Source of the DNA: Kordiimonas sp. SCSIO 12610
Lineage (GTDB): Bacteria; Pseudomonadota; Alphaproteobacteria; Sphingomonadales; Kordiimonadaceae
NCBI RefSeq assembly: GCF_024398015.1
Contig: NZ_CP073747.1
Location: forward strand, 1,622,501 to 1,686,500
Direction: 5' to 3'
DNA length: 64,000 bases
Made by a program: the position numbers and the translations under genes. The notes beneath the pieces were generated by a model, which saw only the letters and a program-made list of their open reading frames with translations, was not told the DNA's origin and made no database searches. Shown here one piece after another: positions 32,260-40,703 of the stretch (its first letter is position 1; each line of letters opens with the position of its first letter).

Positions 32260-33399
32260 ATGTTTATTCATACCCAGCGTTCGCTTTTCGATATTCCTAA
32301 TGATGTTTGCTACTTAAATGCAGCATACATGACCCCACTCACGAAAAAACAAACCGAGATTGGCGGTAGCGGCATGGCCAAAAGCGCGAGGCCGTGGAAT
32401 TACAGCGAACAGGATTTCTTCACGGACGTTGAGGGTGTACGCGGTCTTGCAGCTCAGATTTTAACTGTTAGTTCTCATGATATTGCAATCGTACCTTCCG
32501 CGAGTTACGGAACGGCGACTGCCGGATTGAATATGCCTGTGAAACAGGGGCAAGTTATCTTGATGGTGGAGGATCAATTTCCTTCCAATGTTTATGAATG
32601 GACAAAGCTTGCAGAAGAGGCGGGCGCAGAATTGGCCTTCGTTAAAACGCCTGATAATCATGACTGGACAACTGCGATTGTCGAAGCCATTCAGGAATAC
32701 GGAGAGAAAATTGCTTTCGCGGCGCTTGCGAATGTGCACTGGGCATCGGGTGCAAAACTTGACTTGGGAATCATATCACCAGCCTTGAAAAAGATCGGGG
32801 CAGGGCTGGTACTTGACCTTACTCAGTCAGTTGGCGCTATGCCGATAAACCTCGCAGAAATTGATCCAGATTTTGCCGTTTGCGCCAGTTATAAGTGGAT
32901 GATGGGGCCATATGGTCTGGGTGTTTTATATGTCGCGCCAAGGCACCAACATGGAAAACCGATTGAGCAAAACTGGATTAATCGCCAGGGCAGTGAGAAT
33001 TTTGCAAATTTGGTAAATTATCAGGATCAATATCAAGAGGGGGCTCGGCGATTTGATTTTGGTGAAAGATCCAATTTCATTCTCATGCCTGTGTACAAGG
33101 AAGGTTTGCGGCAACTTCTCGAATGGGGGATTTCCAATATTTCCTTCACACTTGGTGAAATAAACAGACGCATCGAAACAATAGCGCTGAATAATGGATT
33201 ACGCTCTATCGATAGCGATTACCGAAGCCCGCATATGATGGGTATTGAGCTTGGCGGCGATGCAGAACGATACGCAGCGAAGCTTAGGGCTGAAAACATA
33301 TTTGTCAGTATTCGCGGTAGCATGTTGCGCGTTGCCCCGCATTTGTGGGTAAATGACCATGACATGGAACGATTTGAGAAGGTAATGACCAGTCTGTAA
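32260..33399 (+). CDS. Aminotransferase class V, cysteine desulfurase/kynureninase-like
   Basis: 379-residue PLP enzyme. The beginning MFIHTQRSLFDIPNDVCYLN AAYMTPL-type stretch is the family's small domain; the lysine that binds PLP sits in CASYKWMMGPYGLG, preceded by LVLDLTQSVGA with the PLP-contacting aspartate. The lack of a nearby iron-sulfur system and the overall form make it a class V enzyme of uncertain substrate, perhaps a selenocysteine-lyase- or kynureninase-like protein. It is likely monocistronic. The hairpin at 32231-32259 precedes its start. It is cytoplasmic. Confidence 0.85.
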   Translation: MFIHTQRSLFDIPNDVCYLNAAYMTPLTKKQTEIGGSGMAKSARPWNYSEQDFFTDVEGVRGLAAQILTVSSHDIAIVPSASYGTATAGLNMPVKQGQVILMVEDQFPSNVYEWTKLAEEAGAELAFVKTPDNHDWTTAIVEAIQEYGEKIAFAALANVHWASGAKLDLGIISPALKKIGAGLVLDLTQSVGAMPINLAEIDPDFAVCASYKWMMGPYGLGVLYVAPRHQHGKPIEQNWINRQGSENFANLVNYQDQYQEGARRFDFGERSNFILMPVYKEGLRQLLEWGISNISFTLGEINRRIETIALNNGLRSIDSDYRSPHMMGIELGGDAERYAAKLRAENIFVSIRGSMLRVAPHLWVNDHDMERFEKVMTSL

Positions 33400-33406
33400 G
33401 TGTTTC

Positions 33407-33428
33407 ATTTTGGCACACGTGTCAAAAT
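33407..33428. promoter_or_regulatory. 22-bp palindrome 90 bp upstream of a sigma-54-type promoter
   Basis: ATTTTGGCACA and CGTGTCAAAAT form a near-perfect dyad (one G-T wobble, one central mismatch) from 33407 to 33428. It starts 8 bp after the aminotransferase stop and lies 89 to 111 bp before the promoter at 33517. That distance suits an enhancer site for a sigma-54 activator. It could also be a terminator, although the loop is too tight and only an A/T-tract is present. Confidence 0.45.
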
Positions 33429-33436
33429 AGAACAAA

Positions 33437-33451
33437 ATTCTGTTTCAGAAT
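33437..33451. promoter_or_regulatory. Second dyad upstream of the sigma-54-type promoter
   Basis: ATTCTG-TTT-CAGAAT: two perfect 6-bp arms around a 3-bp spacer, 8 bp after the first dyad. With that dyad it makes two closely spaced palindromes upstream of the -24/-12 promoter, as is common for activator-binding sites. An AT-rich stretch (33482-33515) that could bend DNA or bind IHF lies in between. Confidence 0.4.
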
Positions 33452-33516
33452 AAAACGAACTTATACGTGCAATAATGAGAATTTTTTTAAGTTATTGATT
33501 TATATATAAAAAATAG

Positions 33517-33534
33517 TTGGCACGCCTGCTGCAA
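33517..33534 (+). promoter_or_regulatory. Sigma-54 (-24/-12) promoter
   Basis: TTGGCACGCCTGCTGCAA. The GG of the -24 element is at 33519-33520 and the GC of the -12 element is at 33531-33532, exactly 12 bp apart; TGGCACG and TGCA match the consensus TGGCACGRNNNTTGCW at all but two positions. Transcription would start near 33543, the first base of a stem-loop. It reads on the plus strand into a region with no protein gene. Confidence 0.7.
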
Positions 33535-33542
33535 ATATACTG

Positions 33543-33671
33543 GTGTCTCTAAGATTTTTGCCTGAGATCAGTGAGACACAGTTTTGAGTAGGGCGCTGAT
33601 TATTTTGCCTGAATATGATAGCGCTTAAACTACGCGGCGGATAAAGATAGCTTTATCCGCCCGTTTTTTTT
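33543..33671 (+). ncRNA. Candidate sigma-54-dependent small RNA
   Basis: Predicted transcript of about 129 nt between the -24/-12 promoter and the intrinsic terminator. Two stem-loops are visible: GTGTCTC (33543-33549) with GAGACAC (33573-33579), and GGCGCTG (33592-33598) with TAGCGCT (33619-33625, with two G-T pairs). Both loops display the same ten bases TTTTGCCTGA (33556-33565 and 33603-33612). The terminator is the third hairpin. There is no credible protein frame; the only short one (ATG 33615, nine codons) lacks a ribosome-binding site. Repeated loop sequences are typical of regulatory RNAs that bind a protein or ribosome-binding sites. The RNA is inferred from promoter, structure and terminator only. 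Confidence 0.6.
33636..33671 (+). terminator. Strong intrinsic terminator of the small RNA locus
   Basis: GGCGGATAAAG (33636-33646) and CTTTATCCGCC (33651-33661) pair perfectly over 11 bp with a 4-nt loop, followed by CG and eight consecutive T (33664-33671). Orientation is plus strand, so it ends transcription coming from the left and not the minus-strand dehydrogenase gene that stops at 33694. Confidence 0.92.
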
Positions 33672-33693
33672 GTGTTTCAGCCATCAGTATAAA

Positions 33694-35115
33694 TTAAATA
33701 AAAAGTGCGCCCGGGTTCATTATGTTGTTGGGGTCAAGCGCCTGTTTAATTGCACGCATTGCTGCGATTTCAGTCGCTGGTTTCAGGCGCGAAAGTTCGC
33801 CTTTCTTCAGGGTGCCAATTCCGTGCTCGGCTGAAATTGATCCCCCAAATGAAACTGTGATGTCGTGGACGATCTCATTCATGCGCTGCCATTCCCCGAG
33901 AAAGGTAGCTTTGTCAGCATCTTTTGGCTGCATGATGTTATAGTGCAGATTGCCGTCCCCCAGATGACCGAAGGGTGTAGGACGTGCGTCTGGAAAATGC
34001 TTCGAGATCGCTTCATTCGCAATATTTAGAAATTCAGGAACTTTTGCGACAGGCACAGAAATATCATGCTTGATACTGCCACCTTCATGTTTTTGTGCTT
34101 CTGACATGCTTTCCCGAAGTTTCCAAAAATCAGCTCGTTCGCTAATGGACTTCGCGATGACTGCGTCTTCAACAAGGCCAGCGTCGATGAAATCAGCTAA
34201 CTTGTTTTCAAGCATAGTTTGCAGTGGCGTGTTTTCGCTGCTTGTTCCAAGCTCAAGCAAGATATACCAAGGGTGATTGCCTTCTAATACAGGACGTGTC
34301 CCTTCGATATGCTCTAAAACCATGTTTATGCCGCTCAATGGCATAATTTCAAACGCAGAAAGAGTTTCCGAAAAGCCTTCTTTTACTCGCGACAAAATAT
34401 CGAGCGCATTTTCTGCACTTTGAACAGCAATCCATGCAGTTGTGATGTTGTTTTCAACAGGTACCAACTTCATCGAAGCTTTGGTGATAATGCCCAGCGT
34501 TCCTTCTGCTCCGATCAGTAATTGTTTGAGGTCATAGCCTGTATTGTCTTTCCGAAGTGTGCTTAAGTCGCTGAAAATTTCACCGTTCGGCAGAACAGCT
34601 TCTATGCCTAGAATGAGGTCGCGCGTTGTCCCGTACCGCACGACATGCACCCCGCCAGCATTCGTTGATATGATCCCACCGAGGGTGCAGCTACCCTCGG
34701 ACGCCAAGGATAAAGGAAAATGGCGACTAAACCGCGTTGCCTCAGTTTCTAATTCAGCAACTGTGTATCCTGCATCTGCGGTGATTGAATAATCCCTGTC
34801 GTCAACTGCGATGTGGTTTTTGATGCGTTTGGTGCTTAAAATAATTTCCGCGCGTTTTGACTCAAGCCCAGCTATCCCACCACCGACAAGGCCAGTGTTG
34901 CCGCCTTGTGGCACGATGGCAAGTGAATGTTCGTTGCAATATTTTACTATTCGGGAAACATCCTGCACCGATGATGGTTTCAAAAGTAGATTGCTGGACC
35001 CTTTAAATTTATCACGCCATTCATGAAGGTGTGGCTCTATTTCCTCTTGGTCTGTAGAGACAGACTTGCTGTCTAGCATAGCATAAAAGGCATGAATGTG
35101 GGCTTCTGAGATCAT
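33694..35115 (-). CDS. FAD-linked D-2-hydroxyacid dehydrogenase (D-2-hydroxyglutarate/D-lactate type)
   Basis: 473-residue flavoprotein. The FAD_binding_4 domain has VPQGGNTGLVGGG (pyrophosphate loop) and GTLGIITKASMKLVP; the C-terminal FAD-oxidase domain has HLGDGNLHYNIM and SAEHGIGTLKKGELSRLK, the zinc- and substrate-site signatures of D-2-hydroxyglutarate, D-lactate and glycolate (GlcD) dehydrogenases. Membership of the D-2-HGDH branch is probable from length and start. It is cytoplasmic or loosely membrane bound. It lies 7 bp downstream of the threonylcarbamoyl-AMP synthase gene, so they are an operon. Confidence 0.9.
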   Translation of the reverse strand: MISEAHIHAFYAMLDSKSVSTDQEEIEPHLHEWRDKFKGSSNLLLKPSSVQDVSRIVKYCNEHSLAIVPQGGNTGLVGGGIAGLESKRAEIILSTKRIKNHIAVDDRDYSITADAGYTVAELETEATRFSRHFPLSLASEGSCTLGGIISTNAGGVHVVRYGTTRDLILGIEAVLPNGEIFSDLSTLRKDNTGYDLKQLLIGAEGTLGIITKASMKLVPVENNITTAWIAVQSAENALDILSRVKEGFSETLSAFEIMPLSGINMVLEHIEGTRPVLEGNHPWYILLELGTSSENTPLQTMLENKLADFIDAGLVEDAVIAKSISERADFWKLRESMSEAQKHEGGSIKHDISVPVAKVPEFLNIANEAISKHFPDARPTPFGHLGDGNLHYNIMQPKDADKATFLGEWQRMNEIVHDITVSFGGSISAEHGIGTLKKGELSRLKPATEIAAMRAIKQALDPNNIMNPGALFI

Positions 35116-35122
35116 GATTGCT

Positions 35123-36124
35123 TCATTCGTTGCCGTTAGAGTTTAAATGATGGTCCGTATCGGTATCTGTTTGTGGGCGCGGGGCTGCTGCGCGCTTGAT
35201 ACGATCATTAATCGCGAGGCCAATACCCGTTAAAGGAATTGGGGCAATGGCAATTTTATCGGCACTTTGGTCCGCTTTCCCGATTGCTGTGAACAGCTTC
35301 TTTGCGGCTTCGCTTAGGTCGCCAGTTTCGCTTAAATTGAAGTTGCCTTTAACCTCACCAAACCCGATATGATATTCACCAGCGAGAGCTGTTTTTGCAT
35401 TTAGGCGTATGAGCGCGTCGGGCGCATAGTGGCTTTCCAACTGGCCGGGGGCCGTGATGTGATTGCTGTTGTTGTCTAAAATGTCTTTGTTTGATGCGTC
35501 AGCGATTTCATCCGATGTGATCGTGCCGGGCCTTAATAATCTGATGACGTCGTTTTGATCGATTGAAATGATAGTGGACTCGATACCGAGGTCTGTCGCC
35601 CCGCCGTCGATGATCATTTCAATTTTACCATCAAGGCCACTTCGAACGTGCTCAGCGGTAGTTGGTGAAATCTTGCCAGATGGGTTCGCGCTCGGCGCGG
35701 CAAGAGGTAAGCCGGAACCTTTAATCAAAGACCGCATTGCGGGATGGTTTGGGCATCGAACCGCGAGCGTAGAAAGCCCTGCCGAAACGGTTGGAGCGAT
35801 TTGCGTTGGTGTTCTTTGAGGTAGTACGAGTGTGAGGGGGCCGGGCCAAAATTTCTCCATCAGCAATTTTGCAGTCTCAGAAACCTCGACAAGAGACTCG
35901 GCCATGGAAATATCAAGTACATGGCAAATGAGGGGGTTATTTGATGGTCTTCCTTTAACCTGATAGATTTTTTTTACAGCTTCATCATTTGTTGCATCAG
36001 CGGCCAAACCATACACGGTTTCCGTAGCGGCGGCGACAAGGTTTCCACTTCGTAAAATGGCTGTAGCCCTTGCTATTGCTGGGCTGTCATCACAAGAAAC
36101 TACTTGAGTTATCATATCGGTCAT
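35123..36124 (-). CDS. Threonylcarbamoyl-AMP synthase (Sua5/YrdC)
   Basis: 333-residue Sua5-type protein with the YrdC domain plus the C-terminal Sua5 domain. The active region has VAAATETVYGLAADATND and KIYQVKGRPSNNPLICHV (the K-x-R/S-x-x-N nucleotide site), and the C-terminal domain resembles HYAPDALIRL. It makes threonylcarbamoyl-AMP from threonine, bicarbonate and ATP for t6A37 tRNA modification. The start is ATG 36124 or 36115; neither has a visible ribosome-binding site. An in-frame extension to 36241 is not conserved. Upstream divergent gap of 148 bp to the acyl-CoA dehydrogenase. Confidence 0.94.
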   Translation of the reverse strand: MTDMITQVVSCDDSPAIARATAILRSGNLVAAATETVYGLAADATNDEAVKKIYQVKGRPSNNPLICHVLDISMAESLVEVSETAKLLMEKFWPGPLTLVLPQRTPTQIAPTVSAGLSTLAVRCPNHPAMRSLIKGSGLPLAAPSANPSGKISPTTAEHVRSGLDGKIEMIIDGGATDLGIESTIISIDQNDVIRLLRPGTITSDEIADASNKDILDNNSNHITAPGQLESHYAPDALIRLNAKTALAGEYHIGFGEVKGNFNLSETGDLSEAAKKLFTAIGKADQSADKIAIAPIPLTGIGLAINDRIKRAAAPRPQTDTDTDHHLNSNGNE

Positions 36125-36272
36125 GCACAAATCTAAGTTATTAATGAAACATATTAAACCATTTAGAACAGTTTTTTCGTATCTTTTACAGTGAAGATAC
36201 CTAGCACAGAATAATGATTTGCCAACGATTTGTTCAACCAAGTCGTGAAGCGTTTGGTCTTAGGATAGTTTG

Positions 36273-38069
36273 ATGAGTGAATATAAAGCCCCTTTGGAAG
36301 AAATCAGGTTTGCCCTTGAAGTGTCAGCGGGCCTGAATGAATGGACTGATATCCCCGCGTTCGTGGAAGCCGGTGAAGATCTGGTTGGTGCCGTTCTCGA
36401 GGAGGCTGGCAAGCTCGCGCGTGATGTGATCGCGCCTACTAATGTGATTGGTGACCAGGAAGGGGCAACCTTACAGGAAGACGGGACCGTTAAAACCCCT
36501 GATGCCTTCAAGGCCATGAATGAAGCGTTTGTTGAAGGTGGCTGGCCAACCCTTGCGTTTGAACCAGATTACGGTGGGCAGGGGCTTCCGGGCAGCCTTG
36601 CCCTTGCTGTTAGCGAAATGGTGACGTCTGCCAACATGGCCTATAGCCTCAATCCAATGCTGACCTCTGGTGCAATCGAAGCGATAGCAGCACATGGTTC
36701 GGATGAGCAAAAAGCGATGTATCTGCCAAACATGATCGCGGGAACATGGACGGGCGCCATGAACCTGACGGAATCAGGTGCTGGTTCAGATGTTGGTGCG
36801 CTGAAAAGCAAGGCGGAAGCTTTGCCGGATGGTTCTTATAAAATCACAGGGCAAAAAATCTTTATAACATGGGGTGATCATGATCTTGCGGAGAATGTCA
36901 TTCACTTGGTGTTGGCGCGCTTGCCGGGTGCACCCAAGGGAACCAAGGGAATTTCAATGTTCATTGTACCCAAGTTCCATGTGAACGACGATGGAACGTT
37001 GGGCGACCGTAATGACGTTCGTTGTGTCAGTTTAGAGCACAAACTCGGTATCCACGGTAGTCCAACATGTGTTATGTCCTTCGGTGATAATGACAACTGT
37101 ATTGGATATTTGGTTGGTCGTGAGAACGAGGGCATGCGTAACATGTTCACGATGATGAACCATGCACGCATCAGTGTTGGCCTCGAAGGTGTTGCCATAT
37201 CAGAGCGCGCTTATCAGCATGCGGTTTGGTATGCCGAAGATCGTGTTCAATCGGCGTCCATTGACCGAACAGGCCCAGACGCTGTTGCAATTATTCAGCA
37301 TCCTGATGTGAAACGTATGTTGATGACCGTTAAGGCAACAACCGAGGCTGCACGCGCGATCATTTACCGTAATGCTTGGGCCCTTGACCGTGCCCACAAA
37401 GCAGAAGACGCAGATGTTCGCAGGCAAGCGAGCGGTGAAGCAGATTTATTAACACCGATATCCAAGGCCTATTCTACGGACATTGGGGTTGAAAACACCT
37501 CTACGGCACTTCAGGTCTTTGGCGGTATGGGGTTCGTCGAAGAAACTGGTGCTGCACAGCATTACCGCGATTCCAGAATTGCACCGATTTACGAAGGAAC
37601 GAATGGAATTCAGGCGCTTGATCTTGTTGGGCGTAAGCTCAATATGGACGGCGGTGAACATTGGCGCGCCTTAATTGAGGAAATGCGCACTTTTTGTTCT
37701 GAAAATGCATCAAATCCGTCAATTGATATTGCCGCGTTGGCAAGCGCGGTTGAAGCGCTCTCTGAGGCAGCAGAAGCGCTCTTTAGTAATGGGTTTGAAC
37801 GTATTGTTGACACAGCGTCCTCCGCGACACCTTATCTAAGGATGTTTGGAACCGTTGTTGGTGCCTACCTTCTGTCCTTACAGTCACTTGAAGCGTCCAG
37901 ACGGCTGGAAGCCAATACAGGCAATCCAGAGTTTTTGAAAACCAAGCAATTAACGGCGAACTTCTTCATCGAACAAATTTTGCCAGTTGGGACTGCACTT
38001 TTGAAACCAGTTTTGGCAGGTGGGTCAACATTATCTGAAATTTCTACGGAAATGTTTGCAAGACAGTAA
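36273..38069 (+). CDS. Acyl-CoA dehydrogenase, long (DmdC-like) form
   Basis: 598-residue acyl-CoA dehydrogenase of the extended class. N-terminal helices, then NLTESGAGSDVGALKSKA (substrate/FAD contact) and GQKIFITWGDHDL; the FAD/adenine contact is in FGGMGFVEETGAAQHYRD, and the catalytic glutamate is in IAPIYEGTNGIQALDLVG. A C-terminal extra helical domain (about 470-598) marks the DmdC/3-methylmercaptopropionyl-CoA dehydrogenase-like group, which is widespread in marine bacteria. Substrate not assignable. The start at 36273 (ATG after TTG) has AGGA 8 bp upstream. It is followed by the MBL gene. Confidence 0.92.
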   Translation: MSEYKAPLEEIRFALEVSAGLNEWTDIPAFVEAGEDLVGAVLEEAGKLARDVIAPTNVIGDQEGATLQEDGTVKTPDAFKAMNEAFVEGGWPTLAFEPDYGGQGLPGSLALAVSEMVTSANMAYSLNPMLTSGAIEAIAAHGSDEQKAMYLPNMIAGTWTGAMNLTESGAGSDVGALKSKAEALPDGSYKITGQKIFITWGDHDLAENVIHLVLARLPGAPKGTKGISMFIVPKFHVNDDGTLGDRNDVRCVSLEHKLGIHGSPTCVMSFGDNDNCIGYLVGRENEGMRNMFTMMNHARISVGLEGVAISERAYQHAVWYAEDRVQSASIDRTGPDAVAIIQHPDVKRMLMTVKATTEAARAIIYRNAWALDRAHKAEDADVRRQASGEADLLTPISKAYSTDIGVENTSTALQVFGGMGFVEETGAAQHYRDSRIAPIYEGTNGIQALDLVGRKLNMDGGEHWRALIEEMRTFCSENASNPSIDIAALASAVEALSEAAEALFSNGFERIVDTASSATPYLRMFGTVVGAYLLSLQSLEASRRLEANTGNPEFLKTKQLTANFFIEQILPVGTALLKPVLAGGSTLSEISTEMFARQ

Positions 38070-38171
38070 ATGGCAATATTGTATCGATTGCTTAATGCGA
38101 TGTTGCTGAGTACAACACAAACATTATGCTTACTTATTGTGTTTTGTGGCACTCAATAAAAGGGACAGACT

Positions 38172-39359
38172 ATGGCAGATGAGCCATTACAAAAGGTTGA
38201 AGGCGATAAAACAAGTGATGTTACGGATCATCGAACTGGCCGTGTTGATCCGCTTGCAAGTTTGACAGTACTTTATGATCATGTTCCTGAAGGTGAGGCT
38301 GTCATTGAGGTTGCAAAGGGTGTTTACTGGGCGCGTCTTCCCCTGCCGTGGTCGTTGGACCATATCAATGTTTATCTGTTCAAAGAAGATAATGGCTGGA
38401 CCGTTGTTGATACTGGTGCAAATGGATCGCGCGGTAGAGATGTTTGGGAAAAACTATTCAGCTCTGTCATGAACGGTGAACCGATTGTGCGTGTGGTTGC
38501 AACACACATGCACCCTGATCATATCGGGCTTGCGGGTTGGCTGGTTGAAAAATTTGATAGTGAATTTGTCATAACCCAAGCTGAATATTTATTATCAAAT
38601 ACGCTTTGGCTTGGCGCTAGTGATGTTTTCCCCGAAAGTGAACTGAACTTCCTATTGGAGCATGGTCTTGACCCGCAATTCGAAGCGATGGTCAGGGCGG
38701 CTGGTTATTCTTCCTACAAAAAAGGTGTTTACAAACTGCCTAGTCAATACCGCAGGATTGAGGACGGCAGCGAAATAACCTTCGGTGGACGTAATTGGAA
38801 AGTTATCATTGGTCGCGGCCATTCTCCAGAGCACGCGTGCTTATATTCCTTGGATGGTGAATTGTTGCTATCTGGCGATCAGATACTCCCTGAAATAACA
38901 TCGAATGTTTCGGTTCATGCCCGTGAACCTCAGGCGAACCCACTTGCGCAGTGGATATCGTCCTTGAATAGAATGCTCGGGATTACAAGCAATCCCATCG
39001 TTCTGCCATCGCATGGGCCAGTTTATAGGGGGCTTGAAGAACGGCTGAACGCACTGATCGAAGGGCACTATAATAAGCTCGTTAAATTGCATGCTTATTT
39101 GGATGAACCAAAGTCGTCAGTAGAGTGTTTCCCTGCTTTGTTCCGTCGAAAAATTACTGGTATGGACTTTTTCCTCGCGCTCGGTGAGACAGTAGCCCAC
39201 TTGCATTTACTGCGGTCCCTTGGCCTTGCGGAAGAAAGCAAAGATGGTAGGTTGGTGAAGTTTGTGCGCAAAGGCGAATTAAATACTCAAGAATTATTAA
39301 ACGCTATTGAAGCTTTGCCGGGAATTAATCTCAGGCCATTATCGGATATTATGCCGTAG
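38172..39359 (+). CDS. MBL-fold metallo-hydrolase with C-terminal winged-helix-like domain
   Basis: 395-residue protein. Metal-binding motif HxHxDH appears as THMHPDHIGLAGW (about residue 115), the second histidine region as GRGHSPEHACL, the bridging aspartate as LLSGDQILP, and the third histidine as LPSHGP. The C-terminal part (about 300-395) is helical and fits the winged-helix tail of glyoxalase-II-like/MBL-WH proteins. Likely a thioester or phosphate-ester hydrolase. Context with an acyl-CoA dehydrogenase suggests acyl-CoA thioester cleavage, an inference. AAAGGGA ribosome-binding site precedes the ATG. Confidence 0.87.
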   Translation: MADEPLQKVEGDKTSDVTDHRTGRVDPLASLTVLYDHVPEGEAVIEVAKGVYWARLPLPWSLDHINVYLFKEDNGWTVVDTGANGSRGRDVWEKLFSSVMNGEPIVRVVATHMHPDHIGLAGWLVEKFDSEFVITQAEYLLSNTLWLGASDVFPESELNFLLEHGLDPQFEAMVRAAGYSSYKKGVYKLPSQYRRIEDGSEITFGGRNWKVIIGRGHSPEHACLYSLDGELLLSGDQILPEITSNVSVHAREPQANPLAQWISSLNRMLGITSNPIVLPSHGPVYRGLEERLNALIEGHYNKLVKLHAYLDEPKSSVECFPALFRRKITGMDFFLALGETVAHLHLLRSLGLAEESKDGRLVKFVRKGELNTQELLNAIEALPGINLRPLSDIMP

Positions 39360-39460
39360 TAAGCATCGTCGTCACAAGAATATCAAATAAATAGTCTTTG
39401 CCTTCATACAAGGAAGTCCTATAAAGCAATACAAATCGACCTTTAAATTTGGAACCCTAT

Positions 39461-39730
39461 ATGAGCAACGAACCTAACGCGCAACATTCTGATTTTGAAG
39501 ACATCAAAGACATGACTTTTGAAGTAGCGATGGCTCAGCTTGAAGAGGTTGTTCGTAAGCTTGAAAATGGTAGTGTTTCCCTTGAAGATTCGATCGAATA
39601 TTACACTCGTGGTGAAGCTTTGAAAAAGCATTGCGAGGCAAAGCTTTCTGAAGCAGAGGCGCGTATTGAGAAGATCACACTCGCAAAAGACGGTACACCA
39701 ACGGGTGTTGAACCGTTTGAGGCGGGATAG
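39461..39730 (+). CDS. xseB: Exodeoxyribonuclease VII small subunit
   Basis: 89-residue XseB. It carries MTFEVAMAQLEEVVRKLENG, then SVSLEDSIEYYTRGEALKKHCE and a helical end with AEARIEKI, all characteristic. It combines with XseA (not in the window) to degrade single-stranded DNA. ATG 39461 is chosen; an upstream in-frame TTG has no support. It is the first gene of the isoprenoid cluster xseB-ispA-dxs, the standard bacterial order. Confidence 0.95.
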   Translation: MSNEPNAQHSDFEDIKDMTFEVAMAQLEEVVRKLENGSVSLEDSIEYYTRGEALKKHCEAKLSEAEARIEKITLAKDGTPTGVEPFEAG

Positions 39731-39734
39731 GCGC

Positions 39735-40640
39735 GTGCCCGCTATTCATCATAACGGTGCCCTCGAAGCAGCTCTAAAGGCGACGTCATCCGCTGTAGAA
39801 CGGATTTTAACGCCAATATTACATAAACCATCCGGTCTTGAAGCCCGCGTTGTGGAAGCAATGCATTATGCGGTGTTTTCTGGTGGTAAGCGTTTGCGTC
39901 CATTTTTGGTTCTGGCGAGTTCCGAGCTGTTTGACGTTGACCGAAAGCGGGCCCTTCGTGTAGCGGCAGCGATAGAATGTGTTCATTGTTATTCGCTTGT
40001 TCATGATGACTTGCCAGCAATGGATGATGATGACCTCCGCCGGGGTAAGCCGACGGTGCATATAAAGTACGATGAAGCAACAGCAATACTGGCTGGGGAC
40101 GCGCTTTTAACGTTAGCGTTTGAAATTTTATCGGCGCCAGAGACGCACGATGATCCAAATGTTCGCCTAGAACTCGTTAGTGCACTCGCTAAGGCATCTG
40201 GGTATCAAGGGATGGTCGGCGGCCAGATGATAGACTTGATGGCAGCGGATTATGAATTGGATCAAGCGGCTGTGTGTAGACTGCAACAAATGAAAACCGG
40301 TGCCCTTATCAGCTTTTCTGTCGAAGCAGGGGCTATCATGGGACATGCGAGCACGAGCGCCAGAGCCTCCTTGCAGGGGTATGCGAGGGATTTGGGCCTT
40401 GCGTTTCAGGTTGCTGATGATCTGTTGGATGCTGAGGGTAGTATAGAAGCTACAGGCAAAGCCGTTGGCAAAGATGCTGCTGCCGGGAAGGCAACGCTTG
40501 TCAGTATAATGGGGTTAGAGCGTGCGAAGCAACAAGCAAATATGCTAACCGATCAGGCTATTGATCATTTATCAGGTTTTGATGACCGTGCATCGCTTTT
40601 GCGTGCTGTCGCACATTTTGCTATAAATCGTCACACTTGA
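39735..40640 (+). CDS. ispA: Farnesyl/geranyl diphosphate synthase
   Basis: 301-residue trans-prenyltransferase. First aspartate-rich motif: LVHDDLPAMDDDDLRRGKPT; second: QVADDLLDAEGS; GGKRLRP near residue 50 completes the isopentenyl-diphosphate site. It makes farnesyl (or geranylgeranyl) diphosphate for quinones and membrane lipids. A GTG at 39735, 4 bp after the xseB stop, is used; the overlap and AGG-containing site support it. The length is typical for the IspA group. Confidence 0.95.
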   Translation: MPAIHHNGALEAALKATSSAVERILTPILHKPSGLEARVVEAMHYAVFSGGKRLRPFLVLASSELFDVDRKRALRVAAAIECVHCYSLVHDDLPAMDDDDLRRGKPTVHIKYDEATAILAGDALLTLAFEILSAPETHDDPNVRLELVSALAKASGYQGMVGGQMIDLMAADYELDQAAVCRLQQMKTGALISFSVEAGAIMGHASTSARASLQGYARDLGLAFQVADDLLDAEGSIEATGKAVGKDAAAGKATLVSIMGLERAKQQANMLTDQAIDHLSGFDDRASLLRAVAHFAINRHT

Positions 40641-40703
40641 TTCTCACTTTGGCCGTAATGATATATCAGGTATAAAAATAATAAAATTACAAAGGATACT
40701 GTC

